From NCBI GenBank assembly GCA_033064195.1, contig JARBJD010000069.1, forward strand, positions 1 through 64,000: DNA of 64,000 nt, read 5' to 3'. The notes below the pieces were generated by a model. It saw only the letters and a list, made by a program, of their open reading frames with translations. It was not told where the DNA came from and did not search any database. The DNA is from Blattamonas nauphoetae. Lineage: Eukaryota; Preaxostyla; Oxymonadida. Below are positions 62,601-64,000 of the stretch, in pieces; position 1 is the stretch's first letter; every line of letters starts with the position of its first letter. Made by a program: the position numbers and the translations under genes.

Positions 62601-64000
62601 TCGGAAATTTACATCATATACGCCATAATTGTGAGTCACAAAAAGACTCATGTTATTGTTCGATCTAATGAACATTTTCATTTCATCTCGGTTTTCTATT
62701 CAGATATCATATATTTCCAAGAAGGAAAATAGTGAAAAGAAACGAAATGGTATTGCAGAAATTAACTGGGATCAGATCCGACTGGGATCACTGGGATCAA
62801 ATCAGAAGCCTGCGAATGCGACTGAAGGAGGACGTTGTTTCTCTGATGCTGTTGGACTTCTCAGCGTCAGTTGAAGTGAACGAAGTGGAGTTCATCGACT
62901 GCAATCAAACCTCGTCCGAAGAAGCCACACGAATCATTGCGACAGGATCGAATCTTGAGGGAGTTGTTGAGAAATGGAATGGGTTTGAAACGCTGAGTGA
63001 TCCTGCTGATCCTCTGAGCTGGGCGATCGACAAGGCTGAGTCAGCCGAGAGCATTTGGCACAAACTCCCTCTTCGAGTTGCATTTGTGCGATTTGAAGGC
63101 CAGTCGATAACAGTTCAACCGAAAGGGAAGGATCTTGCAGGATGTGGGGAGGGAAGCTGGAACTGTCGTGGTCTTGCTCGCGCGGGGAAGAATGTTGGTG
63201 GAAACCAGCCGTGCACGATCACAATTGTTGAATCGTCGTTCCTGAATGGAGAGTTTGATCCGCCAGCGAAGCGAACGAGCGTGGAATCGTCGTCGTCGAA
63301 GAGTGTGATTGATGTTTGGAAGGAAGGAAGGATGGTGAACAGTCCCGATGGAGGACAAGCACCGATTCTGACGCTGAGCCATCTCTCCTTCTCTCTTCCT
63401 CCAGCGCTCAACACCGACTCGCTGATCGAGTCACTTGGAGGTGAATTGACAGTGAATGACTGCTGGTTCGTGTCTTCCTCGCCGATCTCCTTCCATCTGC
63501 TCTCAGCGACTTCTGGAGTTGTGGACATCGATTCGATTGTGATCTCCGAACTGGAATTCTCGTCGACATTGATCAATCTGGTCGGTCTGGACTCCGCGAC
63601 CATCGAATCGCTAACTCTCTCCGATCTTCCTGAAGTGGCTCTCGTGTCAGCGGAAGGTCAGCCAAGCAAGAAATGGACTCTCGCCATCTCACGAAGCACA
63701 TTCTCTGGCCAGTCAACATCCACCAACGAAGCCCCAACCGACTCGGAGAGACTGTGCTCGTGGGAGAGTGGTCTGGTTGTGCTGAAAGAGTGTGTGTGCG
63801 AGATCTCATGGACGAAATTTCGCAATCTTCGTCAGGGAGCGATCCACGCGACGAACAGCAATGTGACACTCAGCCAGTCCGATTTGACACACAATGGATT
63901 CCCCTCTGCCTCCTTCCCCTCCGCTCGGCAGAACATCAGATGTGTTGGAACAGGAAAGATCTCGTTTGAATCGTTCAGTGCTGAGTCAACGCTGAGTGAG
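56679..64000 (+). CDS. Receptor-like pseudokinase, copy H3, interrupted, runs off window
   Basis: Starts MLLIPLLVVSHAIS like H1 and H2. The ectodomain is intact to about 58360, where 2 bases fewer than in H1 shift the frame (copy H2 is also shifted here). It then stays open to 61123. A 1.69 kb TIR element sits at 61124-62814, and the frame resumes at 62820 (RLKEDVVSLMLLDF) and stays open to the window end. The membrane helix and kinase-like tail lie outside. Pmp-type steps as in H1 (FVNCGGSMHGGAIDI, FFINCSAEAGGAVFI). With the insertion the gene should be inactive unless the element is spliced out. Confidence 0.75.
61124..62814. mobile_element. 1.69 kb TIR DNA element inserted in H3
   Basis: Ends cgcaggctttga-like: left CGCAGGCTTTTGA, right (reverse complement) CGCAGGCTTCTGA, followed inside by several tgggatc/gatccca steps on both sides, including ctgggatcaattgatcccag. 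It is flanked by AATGC at 61119-61123 and 62815-62819, a 5 bp target duplication (6-7 bp also possible). H1 and H2 have the uninterrupted site, so the insertion follows the triplication. No transposase motif recognised, so probably non-autonomous or carrying captured sequence. Confidence 0.85.
61582..62422 (-). CDS. Possible captured gene pieces inside the TIR element
   Basis: Three minus-strand open pieces look like exons: 62422-62177 (MCNAAWIDAVRTVAEQRN), 62256-61801 (VRFEFDAANSMSSSASSK) and 61794-61582 (ALSSKASPYVLLAEVGLPDD, stop). I could not join them with confidence and recognise no family. They might be an element gene or a host gene fragment carried by the element. 62423-62800 is AT-rich without a gene. 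Confidence 0.35.

Noticed and set aside
1-64000. tRNA, rRNA or riboswitch genes
   Set aside because: No cloverleaf with intact T-loop and anticodon stem and no rRNA core sequence was found by eye; a covariance-model scan would be needed to be certain.

Overview
The window looks like nuclear DNA of an anaerobic flagellate of the oxymonad type. My best guess is Blattamonas nauphoetae or a relative. This is inference from style: intron-bearing genes with short GT-AG introns (about 31-160 bp), many protein kinases and pseudokinases, and large surface proteins that join a beta-helix ectodomain, a membrane segment and a kinase-like tail. There is no bacterial operon layout, and I saw no rRNA, tRNA or CRISPR.

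Layout. 1-9.1 kb: the right part of a Polinton/Maverick element (protein-primed DNA polymerase, integrase, packaging ATPase, unknown genes), broken and running off the left edge. 9.1-12.1 kb: arrays of GTCCA-rich repeats in both orientations around a 201-residue ORF that shares a promoter-like box with the Polinton genes. 12.3-15.95 kb: a near-perfect inverted repeat with arms of about 1.58 kb and a 486 bp spacer. 16-19 kb: gene-poor DNA with small palindromes. 19.07-22.4 kb: a six-exon gene of unknown function (985 aa). 22.6-23.8 kb: a second unknown gene. 24.9-26.9 kb: a 289 bp inverted repeat pair enclosing 140 bp tandem repeats and a small two-exon gene; its right arm runs directly into a kinase.

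26.7-39.9 kb is a signalling cluster: kinase D with a C-terminal SPRY-like region (+), a 12-exon Ser/Thr kinase E with two 16-nt microexons (-), an Arf-like GTPase F with altered switch residues (-), and a CK1-like pseudokinase G with a long low-complexity tail ending in a CaaX-like motif (+).

40.2 kb to the right edge holds three tandem copies (H1, H2, H3) of one gene: signal peptide, very large Pmp-like (FxxC...GGAI) beta-helix ectodomain, one membrane helix and a TKL-like pseudokinase. The repeat unit is about 8.46 kb and each unit starts with the last 183 bp of gene G. H2 lacks 406 bp and carries several one-base homopolymer contractions. H3 is interrupted by a 1.69 kb TIR element with a 5 bp target duplication.

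Taken together, an ordinary host signalling/surface-receptor locus has grown by tandem duplication and gene conversion, next to a mobile-element-rich block. Functional roles are inferred from motifs only.
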